Assembly (NCBI GenBank): GCA_003021045.1
Contig: PXRN01000010.1
Location: 62,001 to 126,000, forward strand
Direction: 5' to 3'
Length of the DNA: 64,000 nucleotides
Origin: Halobacteriales archaeon QS_4_69_34
Lineage (GTDB): Archaea > Halobacteriota > Halobacteria > Halobacteriales > Halococcaceae
In this document: piece by piece, positions 1-8,222 of the stretch
Position numbering within the stretch: position 1 is the first letter of the stretch
Layout of the letters: the number at the start of each line of letters is the position of its first letter
The notes under the pieces: generated by a model
Told to the model about the DNA's origin: nothing
The model's input: only the letters and a program-made list of their open reading frames with translations
Database searches by the model: none
Translations under genes and position numbers: made by a program

Positions 1-84
1 CTCCCCGGTCGGTTCGGCAGGTTGACTGGCCGGCCGGTCGGGAGCAGGAGCTTTAGGAGTCGATGAAATAGCGGGTTCCAGCGA

Positions 85-768
85 ATGGAAGGGAGTATCT
101 CGGGGTTCAAACAGCGCGGCGGGTGGAACGCGATCGTCGAACACGGCGAACGGATCACGCGCGCGCTCGTCGAGTGTGGGGCCGGGGGCGAGGCCTTCGA
201 GGAGTGGGACGAGTGGCGGCCGAAGAGCCACGAACGACTGGGCGAGGACGTCAACGAGAAGACCGCCGCACAGGCCACCATCGGGGAGGGCGAGGGCGAG
301 CGCGCAGGGAAGGGACCCGACGAAGACCTCAAGCGAGCGGGCGAGAAGCTCGCCGAATCGGTCGAGGACGGCGAGGACACGACCGAGACGCTCGGCGAGT
401 CCGTCGAGTACGCCGCACGCGCGGCCGACTCCGCCGGCCGGAAGGCCGTCCGTGCCGTCGAGGGGACGGTCTACCGGACGGTGATGACACAGGTCGCGCC
501 CTACTACTTCGACAACGAGCTGGTGAGCGCGAACGTCCAGCGCACGACCCGCGACGCCGATGGACCGGGCTACGTCTTCGAGATCAACATCAACGACGAC
601 GACCTGAAAGAGCGGGTTTCCACGCAGCTCGCGGGGTACGACGACGAGATCGACCGCTGGCACGTCAGCACCGCACGCGACGTCGAGACCGCGGCGGTCG
701 CCGAGAGGGCCGAGGTCGCCGACGCCGCGGCCGAGTCGGACGACGACGCGAAGCCGACGACGAACTGA
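85..768 (+). CDS. Conserved haloarchaeal protein (DUF5828-like)
   Basis: A 227-residue acidic protein of unknown function; I recall it as the haloarchaeal DUF5828 family but could not confirm this. There is no signal peptide or membrane segment. The middle (about residues 60-115) is a charged, Glu/Lys/Asp-rich stretch likely to be helical, followed by an alpha/beta-looking part (about 125-205) containing QVAPYYFDNELVSANVQ, and an Asp/Glu tail. A CTTTAGG box at 51-57 lies about 30 bp before the ATG, which supports this start and a leaderless transcript. It stands alone, convergent with the CNNM-type gene at 841-2355. Two other long frames over the same DNA are Arg-rich shadows. Confidence 0.8.
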   Translation: MEGSISGFKQRGGWNAIVEHGERITRALVECGAGGEAFEEWDEWRPKSHERLGEDVNEKTAAQATIGEGEGERAGKGPDEDLKRAGEKLAESVEDGEDTTETLGESVEYAARAADSAGRKAVRAVEGTVYRTVMTQVAPYYFDNELVSANVQRTTRDADGPGYVFEININDDDLKERVSTQLAGYDDEIDRWHVSTARDVETAAVAERAEVADAAAESDDDAKPTTN

Positions 769-840
769 CTGGGGACGGCCCGGAAAGAACCTCGCCGCCG
801 ACTCCCGCTGCCGGCACGACGGCGCGAGTGTCCGGGATCC

Positions 841-2355
841 TCACTCGGTCGCGGCCTCGGCCTCCGTTCCTTCGGCTCCTTCGCTATCGTCCGCCTCGAC
901 GGTCTCGCTCGACGCGCCGTCCGCGGGCATCTCGGGACGGGTCACGCGCGCCTTCATGATTCGGGTGTTCTCGACGGACTCGATGGTGATCCGGACGCCC
1001 TCGTAGGTGAGCTCCTCGCCCTCCTCGACGAGCCGACCCGCCCGGTTGAAGACGAAGCCGGCGATGGTCTCGAACTCCTCGCCCTCGGGCAGGTCGATCC
1101 CCAGGGCCTCGTTGACCGCGTCGATGTTGACCTCGCCGTGGACGAGCACGGTGTCCTCGTCGACGCGCTCGATGGGCTCTTCCTCGCTGCCCTCCAGGAT
1201 CTCGCCGACGATCTCCTCGATCATGTCCTCGACGGTGACGATCCCCTCGGTGGTGCCGAACTCGTCGACGACGATGGCGATGTGGAGGCGCTCGGCGCGC
1301 ATCTCCGCGAGCAGGTCGTCGACGTTCTTCGACTCGGGGACGTGCAGCGTGGGGCGGGTGACGTCCGCGAGCGCGGGCTCGTCGGCCTCACCGTAGCTGC
1401 GATCCCGCACGAGATCGCGGATATGGACGATGCCGACGACGTTGTCGAGGCTGCCCTCGTAGACCGGGAGGCGGGCGTGACCGCTCTGGATGCAGGTCTC
1501 GATGGCCGTCTCGATCGAGTCGGCAGCGTCGACCGCCGTCACGTCGAGTCGGGGCGTCATCACCTCCTTGGCGATCGTGTTGTTGAACCGGAAGATGCGT
1601 TGGAGCATCTCGCGTTCGTCCTCCTCGATGACGCCCTCCCGTTCGCCGGTCTCGATCATGTCTTGGATCTCGTCTCTGGTCACGTAGGAGGTCTCGATCG
1701 CCGCCCGCCCGCCGGTGACGCGGTTGACGATCCGGGTGAGGCGATCGAAGGTGACGATCAGGGGCAGGAGGGCGTACTCGGAGAGCTTCAGGGGTCGGGC
1801 GACCCGGAGCGCCCACGACTCGGTGTTCTCGACGGCGTAGCTCTTGGGGGCGCTCTCGCCGAACAGGAGCACGAGCGCCGTGATGGCGAGCGTGGCGACG
1901 GCGACGGCCTCGCCCTGCCCTAGGTAAAGCGCGAGCAGACCCGTGGCGATCGAGGACATGGCGATGTTGACGATGTTGTTGCCGACGAGGATCGTCACCA
2001 GCAGGCGGTGAGGATCGGCCTTCAGCGCCGCGACGATCTCCGCGCCGGGGACCTCCTCGTCGACGAGCGCGTCGATGCGGTGGCGCGCGAGCGAGAACAT
2101 GGCGATCTCCGAGGACGAAAAGAAAGCCGAGAGCCCGATCAGGACGACGATGGCGAGCACGCCGACCGCGGTGATGGCCCCCTGATCGAGCGCTACGCCG
2201 AGGACGTCGACCCGGAGCGGCGGAACGGTGGGGGACGGGAAGCCGTCCGTCGAGGGAAGGGAGGCCATCGAGGAGGCGGCCGGCGGAGCGGGAGCGATCC
2301 ACCTCGATGGCGGCGAAACGGCCGTCGGGGCGAGAGCGGACGCGAGTGAACCCAT
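841..2355 (-). CDS. CNNM/CorC (HlyC) family membrane protein with CBS pair
   Basis: A 504-residue membrane protein of the CNNM/CorC family, whose members are linked to Mg2+ or other cation transport. Order: a Pro/Ala/Ser-rich N-terminus (1-55), a DUF21 membrane domain (about 60-215) with the characteristic AFFSSSEIAMFSLAR at about 78-91, two CBS domains (about 265-395, with MTPR at 266-269 and VVDEFGTTEGIVTVED at about 362-377), and a C-terminal CorC_HlyC domain (about 400-472). The tail is acidic. I chose ATG at 2355 rather than the upstream ATG at 2397 because a TTTAAT box at 2383-2388 is about 30 bp upstream, as expected for a leaderless transcript. A still longer frame reaching 2832 overlaps the two plus-strand genes and is not real in that part. 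Confidence 0.92.
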   Translation of the reverse strand: MGSLASALAPTAVSPPSRWIAPAPPAASSMASLPSTDGFPSPTVPPLRVDVLGVALDQGAITAVGVLAIVVLIGLSAFFSSSEIAMFSLARHRIDALVDEEVPGAEIVAALKADPHRLLVTILVGNNIVNIAMSSIATGLLALYLGQGEAVAVATLAITALVLLFGESAPKSYAVENTESWALRVARPLKLSEYALLPLIVTFDRLTRIVNRVTGGRAAIETSYVTRDEIQDMIETGEREGVIEEDEREMLQRIFRFNNTIAKEVMTPRLDVTAVDAADSIETAIETCIQSGHARLPVYEGSLDNVVGIVHIRDLVRDRSYGEADEPALADVTRPTLHVPESKNVDDLLAEMRAERLHIAIVVDEFGTTEGIVTVEDMIEEIVGEILEGSEEEPIERVDEDTVLVHGEVNIDAVNEALGIDLPEGEEFETIAGFVFNRAGRLVEEGEELTYEGVRITIESVENTRIMKARVTRPEMPADGASSETVEADDSEGAEGTEAEAATE

Positions 2356-2382
2356 CGACGTGCTTTCGTTGTCGTCGGCAGG

Positions 2383-2388
2383 ATTAAA
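2383..2388 (-). promoter_or_regulatory. TATA box of the CNNM-type gene
   Basis: TTTAAT on the minus strand, centred about 30 bp before the ATG at 2355. It decides the start: the in-frame ATG at 2397 would lie upstream of the box. Confidence 0.6.
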
Positions 2389-2463
2389 CGTTGGCATGGG
2401 CCGGGGGATGCTCGACGGGCGTCGGGCGAAGCGCTTTACCCGCGCTCGCCCGAACGAACGAGT

Positions 2464-2757
2464 ATGAGGAACGAGAAACAGATGACGCTGTACCGACTCC
2501 AGGCCTGTCCGTTCTGCGAGCGCGTCGTCCGGCGGCTCGACGAGCTCGGCATCGAGTACGACTCCCGGTTCGTCGAGGCGCGCCACTCCGAGCGCGACGC
2601 CGTCAAGCGCATCAGCGGCAAGCGGACCGTGCCGGCGCTCATCGATCGGAACACCGGGGTGACGATGTCCGAGAGCGCCAACATCGTCGAGTACCTCGAT
2701 GGCGCCTACGGGGACGGGACAGCCCCCGCCGGGGCCGGGACCGAGGCCGAGGCCTGA
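2464..2757 (+). CDS. Glutaredoxin/GST-N-like thioredoxin-fold protein
   Basis: A 97-residue thioredoxin-fold protein with a CPFC redox motif at residues 15-18 after a first beta strand, the conserved cis-Pro region KRTVPALID (about 53-61) and MSESANIVEYL (about 67-77), a pattern shared by glutaredoxins and the N-terminal domain of glutathione S-transferases. It is probably a cytosolic disulfide reductase; haloarchaea use gamma-glutamylcysteine rather than glutathione, so the in vivo thiol is an inference. The last 15 residues are low-complexity Gly/Ala/Glu. CTTTACC at 2433-2439 fits a TATA box for ATG 2464; MTLY at 2482 is an alternative start. The next gene begins 6 bp after the stop, so the two are probably co-transcribed. 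Confidence 0.85.
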   Translation: MRNEKQMTLYRLQACPFCERVVRRLDELGIEYDSRFVEARHSERDAVKRISGKRTVPALIDRNTGVTMSESANIVEYLDGAYGDGTAPAGAGTEAEA

Positions 2758-2762
2758 GCCCG

Positions 2763-3278
2763 ATGGTCGACCTCGACTTCGAGGTGGTCGATCTCGGCCC
2801 GGCCGACCACCCCACGGAGGGCGAGCAGGCACCCGACTTCACCCGGCCGCTGGTGAACGAGGAGTACTGGAACGACGCCTCGCTGTCGGCCCTGCTCGAC
2901 CGCGGGCCGGTCGTCCTGGTCTTTCACCCGATGGACGGCGCGTTCCCGTCGACCTACACCTGGAACGAGATCCGCGACCGGGGGTGGAGCGAGTTCTCCC
3001 CCACTGTCGTCGGGCTCTCGATCTCGACGCCCTACGAGCACAAGCGGTTCATCGAGGAGCGCGGGATCGACCACGCGCTCTTTGCCGATCCCCGGAACGG
3101 CGTCGCGGAGGCCTACGGCATCGTCAACGACCTCGACGGCATGGCCGGCATCGCCGAACCCCGGCCCGCCGCGTTCGTGATCGACGCCGAGGGGACGATC
3201 CAGTACGCGTGGGCGGCGACCGAGTGGCCCGAGTTCCCCGACTACGACGCGATCGAGGCGGCCATCGACGCACTGTAG
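2763..3278 (+). CDS. Redoxin (AhpC/TSA)-like protein lacking cysteine
   Basis: A 171-residue protein with the layout of a peroxiredoxin: EGEQAPDF near residue 25, then VVLVFHPMDGAFPSTYTWNE (about 50-69) where peroxiredoxins carry the PxxxTxxC active site, and a late GIAEPRPAAFVIDAEGTIQY strand-turn-strand. The reading frame contains no cysteine at all, so the peroxidatic residue is absent and thiol peroxidase activity is not possible by the normal mechanism. It starts 6 bp downstream of the CPFC glutaredoxin-like gene, probably as one transcript. It may bind or chaperone a partner rather than reduce peroxide; that is inference. The ATG at 2763 is preferred over longer in-frame extensions that overlap the upstream gene. 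Confidence 0.82.
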   Translation: MVDLDFEVVDLGPADHPTEGEQAPDFTRPLVNEEYWNDASLSALLDRGPVVLVFHPMDGAFPSTYTWNEIRDRGWSEFSPTVVGLSISTPYEHKRFIEERGIDHALFADPRNGVAEAYGIVNDLDGMAGIAEPRPAAFVIDAEGTIQYAWAATEWPEFPDYDAIEAAIDAL

Positions 3279-3299
3279 TCCCCCGATAGGACAACGAGC

Positions 3300-3956
3300 A
3301 TGACCAACGTCGACGGCGATGGGAACGACGACGTCGATACCGACGCCGACATCAACGTCGATGCCGACGCCGACGCGATCGCACGCGCGGCCGACGCCGT
3401 CCGGCGGGGTGACCTCGTGGTCTATCCCACCGAAACCGTCTACGGTCTCGGGGCCGACGCCCTCGATCCCGACGCGGTGGCGCGCGTCTTCGAGCTGAAG
3501 GGCCGGGCGCGCGAGAAGCCGCTCTCGCTCGCGGTCCCCGACGTCGCGGCGGCGCTCGCGTACACCGAGCCGAGCCCCCGGGAACGGCGGTTCCTGCGTG
3601 CGTTTCTTCCCGGCCCCGTGACCGTCGTCCTCGAAGCACACGAGCAGGTCCCCGGGGTCCTGACGGCCGGGCGCGAACGCGTGGGCATCCGGGTTCCCGA
3701 CCACCCGCTCGCGCGGGCGCTGCTCCGGCGGGTCGCGCCCCTGACGGCCACGAGCGCGAACCGGAGCGGAAACCCGAGCGCCCGGCGCGTCGCCGAGGTC
3801 GATCCCGCGGTTCGCGACGGAAGCACAGTCCTCGACGGCGGCGAGACGTCCGGGAAAGAGAGCACCGTCGTCGACGTCTCGACGGAGACCATCCACCGCC
3901 GGGGCGCGCGCGCCGCGGCGGTCGCGGCGTGGCTGGCCGACGAGGAAGGGAGATAA
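3300..3956 (+). CDS. sua5: L-threonylcarbamoyladenylate synthase (Sua5/YrdC)
   Basis: A 218-residue YrdC-domain enzyme that makes threonylcarbamoyl-AMP from threonine, bicarbonate and ATP, the first step of t6A modification of ANN-decoding tRNAs. Visible signatures are VYPTETVYGLGADA (about 41-54), ELKGRAREKPLSL (about 65-77) and TSANRSGNPSARRV in the second half. The first 28 residues are an Asp-rich low-complexity extension. It carries only the YrdC domain, without the C-terminal Sua5 domain. It starts 21 bp after the redoxin-like gene. The second-step enzyme Kae1-Bud32 lies 1.2 kb away on the opposite strand and Pcc1 about 17 kb away. Confidence 0.93.
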   Translation: MTNVDGDGNDDVDTDADINVDADADAIARAADAVRRGDLVVYPTETVYGLGADALDPDAVARVFELKGRAREKPLSLAVPDVAAALAYTEPSPRERRFLRAFLPGPVTVVLEAHEQVPGVLTAGRERVGIRVPDHPLARALLRRVAPLTATSANRSGNPSARRVAEVDPAVRDGSTVLDGGETSGKESTVVDVSTETIHRRGARAAAVAAWLADEEGR

Positions 3957-3994
3957 CGGCGCCGGACGGTCCGGGAAGCGTGCCGCGCGATCGT

Positions 3995-4663
3995 CTACCC
4001 GAGCCCGAGCACCGATCGCAGCGAGCGCGTCCGAACACCACACTCCTCCCGATACTCGCAGGACTCGCACTTCGAGCGATCGTCGAGGCGGGGCGGCGGG
4101 CCGTCGATTGCCTCCACCGTTCTGATCGCGCGGCGATACGCCGCCTTCCGGCGCGTCGTGAGGGGGACTTCACGGATCGCACCGTGGGCCGGATACTCGA
4201 CGAACGCGCGCTCGATCGGCGTCTCCCGCTCCCACGCGAGCGCCTTCGCGGCCGCGACGGCGTGTACGGTCTGGGGCTGCCAGACGCCCGTCTCCGGGGG
4301 CGCGCCCGCCGAGACCAGCGACGGGACGGGCGGATCGAGTTCGAGTATCTTGTGCGCGATCCCGCGACACTCCCGGCCTTCGAGCAGGGCGTCTCGACTA
4401 CTGGGCTCACACAGGGCCGCCTACTCGTCGGGATCGAGCCGCTCCCCGGCACACGAGAGGGTCGTCCGAAACTGGGTGGGCGTGACGGCGATGGGGGCCG
4501 CCGCGAGGTCGTCGCCGTCCAGCAGCGCCGGGTAACGAAAGGCGAGGGCGCGCCGCTCCCGGACTCCTTCCGGCGGCCGACGGTCGTCGTCCCGGCGGCG
4601 ATAGTAGAGCTTGCGCGGGCAGTAGGTCGCCGTCCGGAGGTCGCTGAACGTGTGCGTCGACAC
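3995..4663 (-). pseudogene. Cas4-like PD-(D/E)XK nuclease with an in-frame TAG
   Basis: A 223-codon frame reads through one in-frame TAG at 4421-4423 (codon 81). Before it is an 80-residue N-terminal half starting at GTG 4663 and containing ATYCPRKLYYRR; after it the same frame continues as AALCEPSSRDALLEGREC, then GIAHKILELDPP, IERAFVEYPAHG and the C-terminal cysteine cluster KCESCEYREECG before the stop at 3995-3997. Cysteines near both ends are typical of Cas4-type nucleases that hold a 4Fe-4S cluster. The downstream half has no Met, so it cannot simply restart at ATG. A single G-to-A change in a Trp codon would explain the TAG. No cas genes or CRISPR array are nearby, so this was a stand-alone homologue. 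Confidence 0.8.
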
Positions 4664-4687
4664 GCCACGGGATGGTCGCGGCTTCGG

Positions 4688-4694
4688 ATAAAAA
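4688..4694 (-). promoter_or_regulatory. TATA box of the Cas4-like gene
   Basis: TTTTTAT on the minus strand about 28 bp before the GTG at 4663. The promoter appears intact although the gene is interrupted. Confidence 0.55.
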
Positions 4695-4830
4695 GCTCAG
4701 TACCCGCCGCGTGCGGTCGAATCGAGGTCGTCGGCCCGTGCACACGAATGAGACCGGACCGACGGACGGGACTCACGTCCCCGCCGCATCCGGGGAGAGC
4801 CACAACGACTACACCCGAACCCTCGGTAAC

Positions 4831-4836
4831 GGAGGT
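4831..4836 (+). promoter_or_regulatory. Shine-Dalgarno site GGAGGT
   Basis: GGAGGT ends 3 bp before the ATG at 4840. A strong site like this is unusual in this window, where most genes look leaderless, and it favours ATG 4840 over the longer in-frame start at 4672. Confidence 0.5.
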
Positions 4837-4839
4837 TCC

Positions 4840-5031
4840 ATGGAGCGTCGACTGCGAAGGTACGCGTGTCCGGGGCTGGCAGCGGTAGCGATCGTCGCCG
4901 GAACGCTCGCGACCGGTGTGTTGCCGGCGACACCGCCGTATCAGCTTCTCGCGGGAGCGCTCATCGTAGCGGGGTTCGCGCTCGGATACGCGTGTCTCGG
5001 CGTCGGTCGTTCGAGCGAGGCCGGCGATTGA
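4840..5031 (+). CDS. Small two-helix membrane protein
   Basis: A 63-residue protein of unknown function. After a short basic N-terminus (MERRLRRYACPG) there are two hydrophobic segments, about residues 13-28 and 35-53, separated by a short Pro-containing turn, and a polar tail ending in SSEAGD. The basic N-terminus suggests that end is cytoplasmic. A GGAGGT ribosome-binding site sits just before the ATG. A longer in-frame ORF begins at 4672 but its extra part overlaps the promoter of the divergent Cas4-like gene and has no protein-like character. No family recognised. Confidence 0.6.
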   Translation: MERRLRRYACPGLAAVAIVAGTLATGVLPATPPYQLLAGALIVAGFALGYACLGVGRSSEAGD

Positions 5032-5118
5032 GTCGTTTCCCCGCGTCGTGGGACGATCGCGGCGGGGGACGCTACGCGACGATCCACACGGTCCAGCGGT
5101 CGGAGAGCGACGATGGCC

Positions 5119-6846
5119 TCACCGGTAGCGGCCCCGCCCCTCGATCTCGCGGAGCTGCTCGACGACCGCCGGGTCGCCCGCCGCGGTGTAGGCCGCCTCG
5201 AACGCCTCGCACACCGGTTCGGGGTCGTCGGCCGTCCCGAGGACGCTGCCCTCGAAGACGTGCAGATCCATCGCGTAGTCCTCGGTCGCGTCGGTGTAGT
5301 ACCCCAGCCCGAAGTCGATCAGGAAGACGCGTTCGCCGGGCGCTCCGTCGTCTTCCGCGACCGTTCTACCCCCTCCCGTCTCCGTTTCGGGTGGAGACGA
5401 TCGGCCGACCCGGACGTTGCGCGTCGTCGGGTCGCCGTGGACGAACCCCGCCCGGTGGAGCGCCGCGAGGTGCCTGGCGACCGTGCGTACCCGCTCCTCG
5501 GTGAGCACCTCGCGCAGGTCGGCCCGCCCGACGCGCTCGGTCGTCAGGGTCGCCTCTCGGGCGTCGACGTCGTGGACTACCGGCGTCGGCACGCCAACCC
5601 GGCGGGCCTCGCTCGTGAGGCGGGCTTCGGCGACGATCCGCTCGCGCCGCAGACGGGCGTCGAGGTCGGAATGGCGATAGGGCTTCGGGAGCCGTCGCTT
5701 CACGACGCGCTCCGGCCCGAGCTCCACGACCGCCTCCGCGCCCCTGATTTCGATCGCGTCCCCGCGTCCGTATTCGTCGGCTGCGCCCTCGCGCTCGTCG
5801 GTCGCGTTCCCGCATTCGCGTTTCTCGGTCGCGTCGGCGTGGGAGCGACCTGCGCCCTCCCGCCACGTCACGGCCACCTCGTCGGGCCGGAAGTCCGGAC
5901 GCACCCGCGAACCGGCGATCGCGACCGTATCGCTCGCCGCGGCCATCTGCGCGCCCAGCACCGCGATCATGCCCGCATTGTCGCGCAGAAAGCGGTCCTC
6001 CGGCGCGAAAAAGTCGGCCCCGCGCTCGGCGCACATCGACGCGAGCATCGCCTGGAGCCGACGGTTCTGCCCGACGCCGCCGCCGAGGACGAGCTCGCCG
6101 GAGTCGGTCAGCGAGAGCGCGCGCTCGCTCACCTCGGCGAGCATCCCGAAGACGGTCTCCTGGAGCGAAAAGCAGACGTCCTCGACCGGTGTGCCGTCGT
6201 CGACGGCCGCCTTCGCGGCGCTCAGTAGCCCCGAGAAGGAGAAATCCATCCCCTTGACGACGTAGGGCAGGTCGACGTACTCGCCCCCTTCCGCCCGCGC
6301 CTCGATCCGCGGCCCGCCCGGATGGGACCACCCCAGATGACGGGCGAACTTATCGAGCGCGTTGCCCACCCCGGTGTCCATCGTCTCGCCGAGCACGCGG
6401 TAGCGCCCGCCCCGATAGCCGAGGACGTGGGCGTTCGCGCCGCTGGCGTTCAGACAGAGCGGGTCCGCGAATCCGGATCGCTGGCGGCCGATCTCGAGGT
6501 GGGCGAGCATGTGGTTCACCCCGACGAGGGGCACATCGAGCGAGCCCGCTAGCGCGCGCGCCGCGGTGCCGGCGATCCGGAGGCAGGGACCCAGTCCCGG
6601 CCCGCGCGAGAAGGCGACGGCGTCGATCGAGTCGCTCCCTCGGTCGTCGGTCGCCGGCTCGTCGTCCAGAACCCGCTCGATCACGCGTGGCATGTGCTCG
6701 CGCATGTGCTCGGCGGCCTCGCGCGGGTGGAGGCCGCCGCTCGCGGGTCGGTAGGCCTCGGTCTCGATGGTCACCGCGTCGGTCTCGACGTCGTAGAGCG
6801 CCGCGCTCGCCGCCCACGCGGTGCCCTCGATGCCGAGCACGCGCAT
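5119..6846 (-). CDS. kae1-bud32: Kae1-Bud32 fusion (t6A synthase / atypical kinase)
   Basis: A 575-residue fusion of the two core KEOPS subunits. Kae1 (about 1-325) transfers the threonylcarbamoyl group to A37 of tRNA; it shows the metal-binding HMLAH motif (His112 and His116) and the ASKHA nucleotide-binding fold signatures such as GGGVGQNRRL. A polar linker of roughly 50 residues leads to the Bud32 atypical kinase/ATPase (about 375-575) with FVHGDPTTRNVRV and the metal-binding DFG in LIDFGLGYYT. The fused form is common in euryarchaea. It is the distal gene of the conserved minus-strand translation/transcription operon, 21 bp after the S27ae stop. ATG 6846 gives the standard N-terminus MRVLGIEGTAW. 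Confidence 0.96.
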   Translation of the reverse strand: MRVLGIEGTAWAASAALYDVETDAVTIETEAYRPASGGLHPREAAEHMREHMPRVIERVLDDEPATDDRGSDSIDAVAFSRGPGLGPCLRIAGTAARALAGSLDVPLVGVNHMLAHLEIGRQRSGFADPLCLNASGANAHVLGYRGGRYRVLGETMDTGVGNALDKFARHLGWSHPGGPRIEARAEGGEYVDLPYVVKGMDFSFSGLLSAAKAAVDDGTPVEDVCFSLQETVFGMLAEVSERALSLTDSGELVLGGGVGQNRRLQAMLASMCAERGADFFAPEDRFLRDNAGMIAVLGAQMAAASDTVAIAGSRVRPDFRPDEVAVTWREGAGRSHADATEKRECGNATDEREGAADEYGRGDAIEIRGAEAVVELGPERVVKRRLPKPYRHSDLDARLRRERIVAEARLTSEARRVGVPTPVVHDVDAREATLTTERVGRADLREVLTEERVRTVARHLAALHRAGFVHGDPTTRNVRVGRSSPPETETGGGRTVAEDDGAPGERVFLIDFGLGYYTDATEDYAMDLHVFEGSVLGTADDPEPVCEAFEAAYTAAGDPAVVEQLREIEGRGRYR

Positions 6847-6867
6847 CGTCGGTCCTCCGTGACGGCG

Positions 6868-7002
6868 TCAGGCCCACTCGGTGTAGCTACACCGCCCGCA
6901 GTGGAGCCGGTCGTCGTGATCCCCCAGAAAGGCGTCGCCACACCGGGGACACTGCTCGCGGTCGGTCGTGCCGTCCTCGGCGTAGAGCTCGTGGCGGGCC
7001 AT
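6868..7002 (-). CDS. rps27ae: 30S ribosomal protein S27ae
   Basis: A 44-residue zinc-ribbon ribosomal protein: CPRCGDAF and CGRCSY supply four cysteine ligands. The normal length for archaeal S27ae is 45-65 residues. The ATG overlaps the S24e stop (ATGA), so the two are translationally coupled, as in most euryarchaea. Confidence 0.93.
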   Translation of the reverse strand: MARHELYAEDGTTDREQCPRCGDAFLGDHDDRLHCGRCSYTEWA

Positions 7003-7325
7003 CAGGCGGCCTCCCCGTCGGCCTCCTCGGCGCTCCCCCCGTCTTCGGCGGCGATCTTGTTGCGTTCGAGCATGTACTCCTGTTCGACGTCGCGGGCGTA
7101 CTCGGGGGTCTCGTAGACCTTCGCGTAGCCCATCGTCTTTCGCATCCCGAACTTCGTGTCGAGCCGGTGGACGACGACCTCGCCCGCGTCCTTGTTGAGC
7201 GTGGCGGCGAGGCTGTCCCGCACGGAGAGCCGCGAGGGCGTGGTGTCCTCGTGGACGAGCGTGAAGCGCACGTCCGTCCGGTGGAGCATGGGATTGTCCT
7301 CTTCTTCGACGACGTCGATGTCCAT
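7002..7325 (-). CDS. rps24e: 30S ribosomal protein S24e
   Basis: A 107-residue small-subunit protein. It begins [19 protein letters not shown] and contains the family core [19 protein letters not shown] (about 68-86); the tail is Ala/Glu-rich as is usual in halophiles. It lies between the dephospho-CoA kinase gene upstream (84 bp gap) and rps27ae downstream (ATGA overlap). Cytosolic, part of the 30S subunit. Confidence 0.95.
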   Translation of the reverse strand: MDIDVVEEEDNPMLHRTDVRFTLVHEDTTPSRLSVRDSLAATLNKDAGEVVVHRLDTKFGMRKTMGYAKVYETPEYARDVEQEYMLERNKIAAEDGGSAEEADGEAA

Positions 7326-7409
7326 AGTACCCCGCAGTCGCCCGGAGACGGGCAAAAGGATTTCGAGTCGGGACTCCAGCGCCGTACCGCCTTCGATGCG
7401 GCCGTCTCG

Positions 7410-8018
7410 CTAGCCCCGTCCGCCTTCGAGCACCGCCCATGCCCGGTCGTGATCGCCCTCCATCCGGGAGAGCAGGTCGCGCGCCCGCTCGCGGGTCGTG
7501 CGGTCGACCCGGACGTGGACCATCCCCGCGCCGGGCTGGCCGTAGACGACGCTCGCTCCCTCGGGGGCGACCGCCAGCGCCGGTAGAGTCGCTAAATCCT
7601 CCTCGCCGTCGACGACGACGACCGTCGATCCGTCCTCCTCGATCGCCGCGGCCAGCGCTGCGAGCAGCTCGACCGTCAGCGTCGCCGACGGGTTGGCGAC
7701 CTCGATCGTGCGGTCGTAGCCCTTGATCTCGGGTGCGAGCGCCTCGGCGACGGCCTCGCGCTCGGTCAGCCCGTCCACGAGGGCGGCGTCCGGACGTGCG
7801 CCTGCGGCCGTGAGGTGGTGGGTCACGACGTCGCCGACGGCGATCAACGGCTCGCCGGCGTCGGCGAGCAGGCCCTCGGTCTCGGTGTGGACGGGTCCGA
7901 ACGGCTCCTTGAACGCCGAGCGAAGCGCTTCGGGGAGGGTGAGCACGACCGCTGCCCCACCGTCCCCGCCCGCCGTATCGTCGCCGCCCGGACCGCCGGC
8001 GTCGCCGTCGTCGACCAC
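7410..8018 (-). CDS. GTP-dependent dephospho-CoA kinase (DUF359)
   Basis: A 202-residue DUF359 protein. Members of this archaeal family phosphorylate dephospho-CoA with GTP in the last step of coenzyme A synthesis. Signatures: [13 protein letters not shown] (about 61-73), [12 protein letters not shown] (about 79-90), and [14 protein letters not shown] (about 109-122). An N-terminal 25-residue Gly/Asp-rich extension precedes the core. The GTG start at 8018 directly abuts the Spt4 stop at 8019-8021, so it is translated from the same transcript as Spt4. Its place inside a ribosomal/RNA-polymerase operon is conserved in archaea. Confidence 0.88.
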   Translation of the reverse strand: MVDDGDAGGPGGDDTAGGDGGAAVVLTLPEALRSAFKEPFGPVHTETEGLLADAGEPLIAVGDVVTHHLTAAGARPDAALVDGLTEREAVAEALAPEIKGYDRTIEVANPSATLTVELLAALAAAIEEDGSTVVVVDGEEDLATLPALAVAPEGASVVYGQPGAGMVHVRVDRTTRERARDLLSRMEGDHDRAWAVLEGGRG

Positions 8019-8222
8019 CTATCGCACCTTCAGCGCGTAACGGCCGGGCTCGGTGACCTCCATCTCGGCGGCGATCTCGCTCTCTCTGGGGTGGGTGATG
8101 ATGACGTAGCCCGCCCAGTCCTCGGTGAAGCTGGAGGAGCCACAGTTCGGGCAGGCCTGCTGGTCGGGCGAGTCGAGCACGCGGTAACACTCCCGGCAGA
8201 CGCGTCTGTCGGCCACGCTCAC
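8019..8222 (-). CDS. spt4: Transcription elongation factor Spt4 (RpoE'')
   Basis: A 67-residue zinc-finger protein that pairs with Spt5/NusG to keep RNA polymerase processive. Two CxxC knuckles are present: CRECYR (residues 9-12 region) and [24 protein letters not shown] is the typical core. The GTG start at 8222 overlaps the Rpo7 stop (GTGA), showing coupling. Confidence 0.95.
   Translation of the reverse strand: MSVADRRVCRECYRVLDSPDQQACPNCGSSSFTEDWAGYVIITHPRESEIAAEMEVTEPGRYALKVR

Noticed and set aside
2356-2832. N-terminal extension of the CNNM-type protein up to 2832
   Set aside because: The extra part overlaps the plus-strand glutaredoxin-like and redoxin-like genes, is low-complexity, and lies upstream of the TATA box.
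4421-4423. TAG in the Cas4-like gene as a pyrrolysine or recoded codon
   Set aside because: Several genes here (Spt4, Rpo12, Pcc1, the Cas4-like frame itself) end with TAG, and haloarchaea are not known to use pyrrolysine. A point change in a Trp codon is simpler.
3352-4803. 483-codon minus-strand frame covering Sua5 and the Cas4-like gene
   Set aside because: Arg/Ser-rich composition typical of a shadow frame; the real minus-strand reading is the Cas4-like frame, and Sua5 is on the plus strand.
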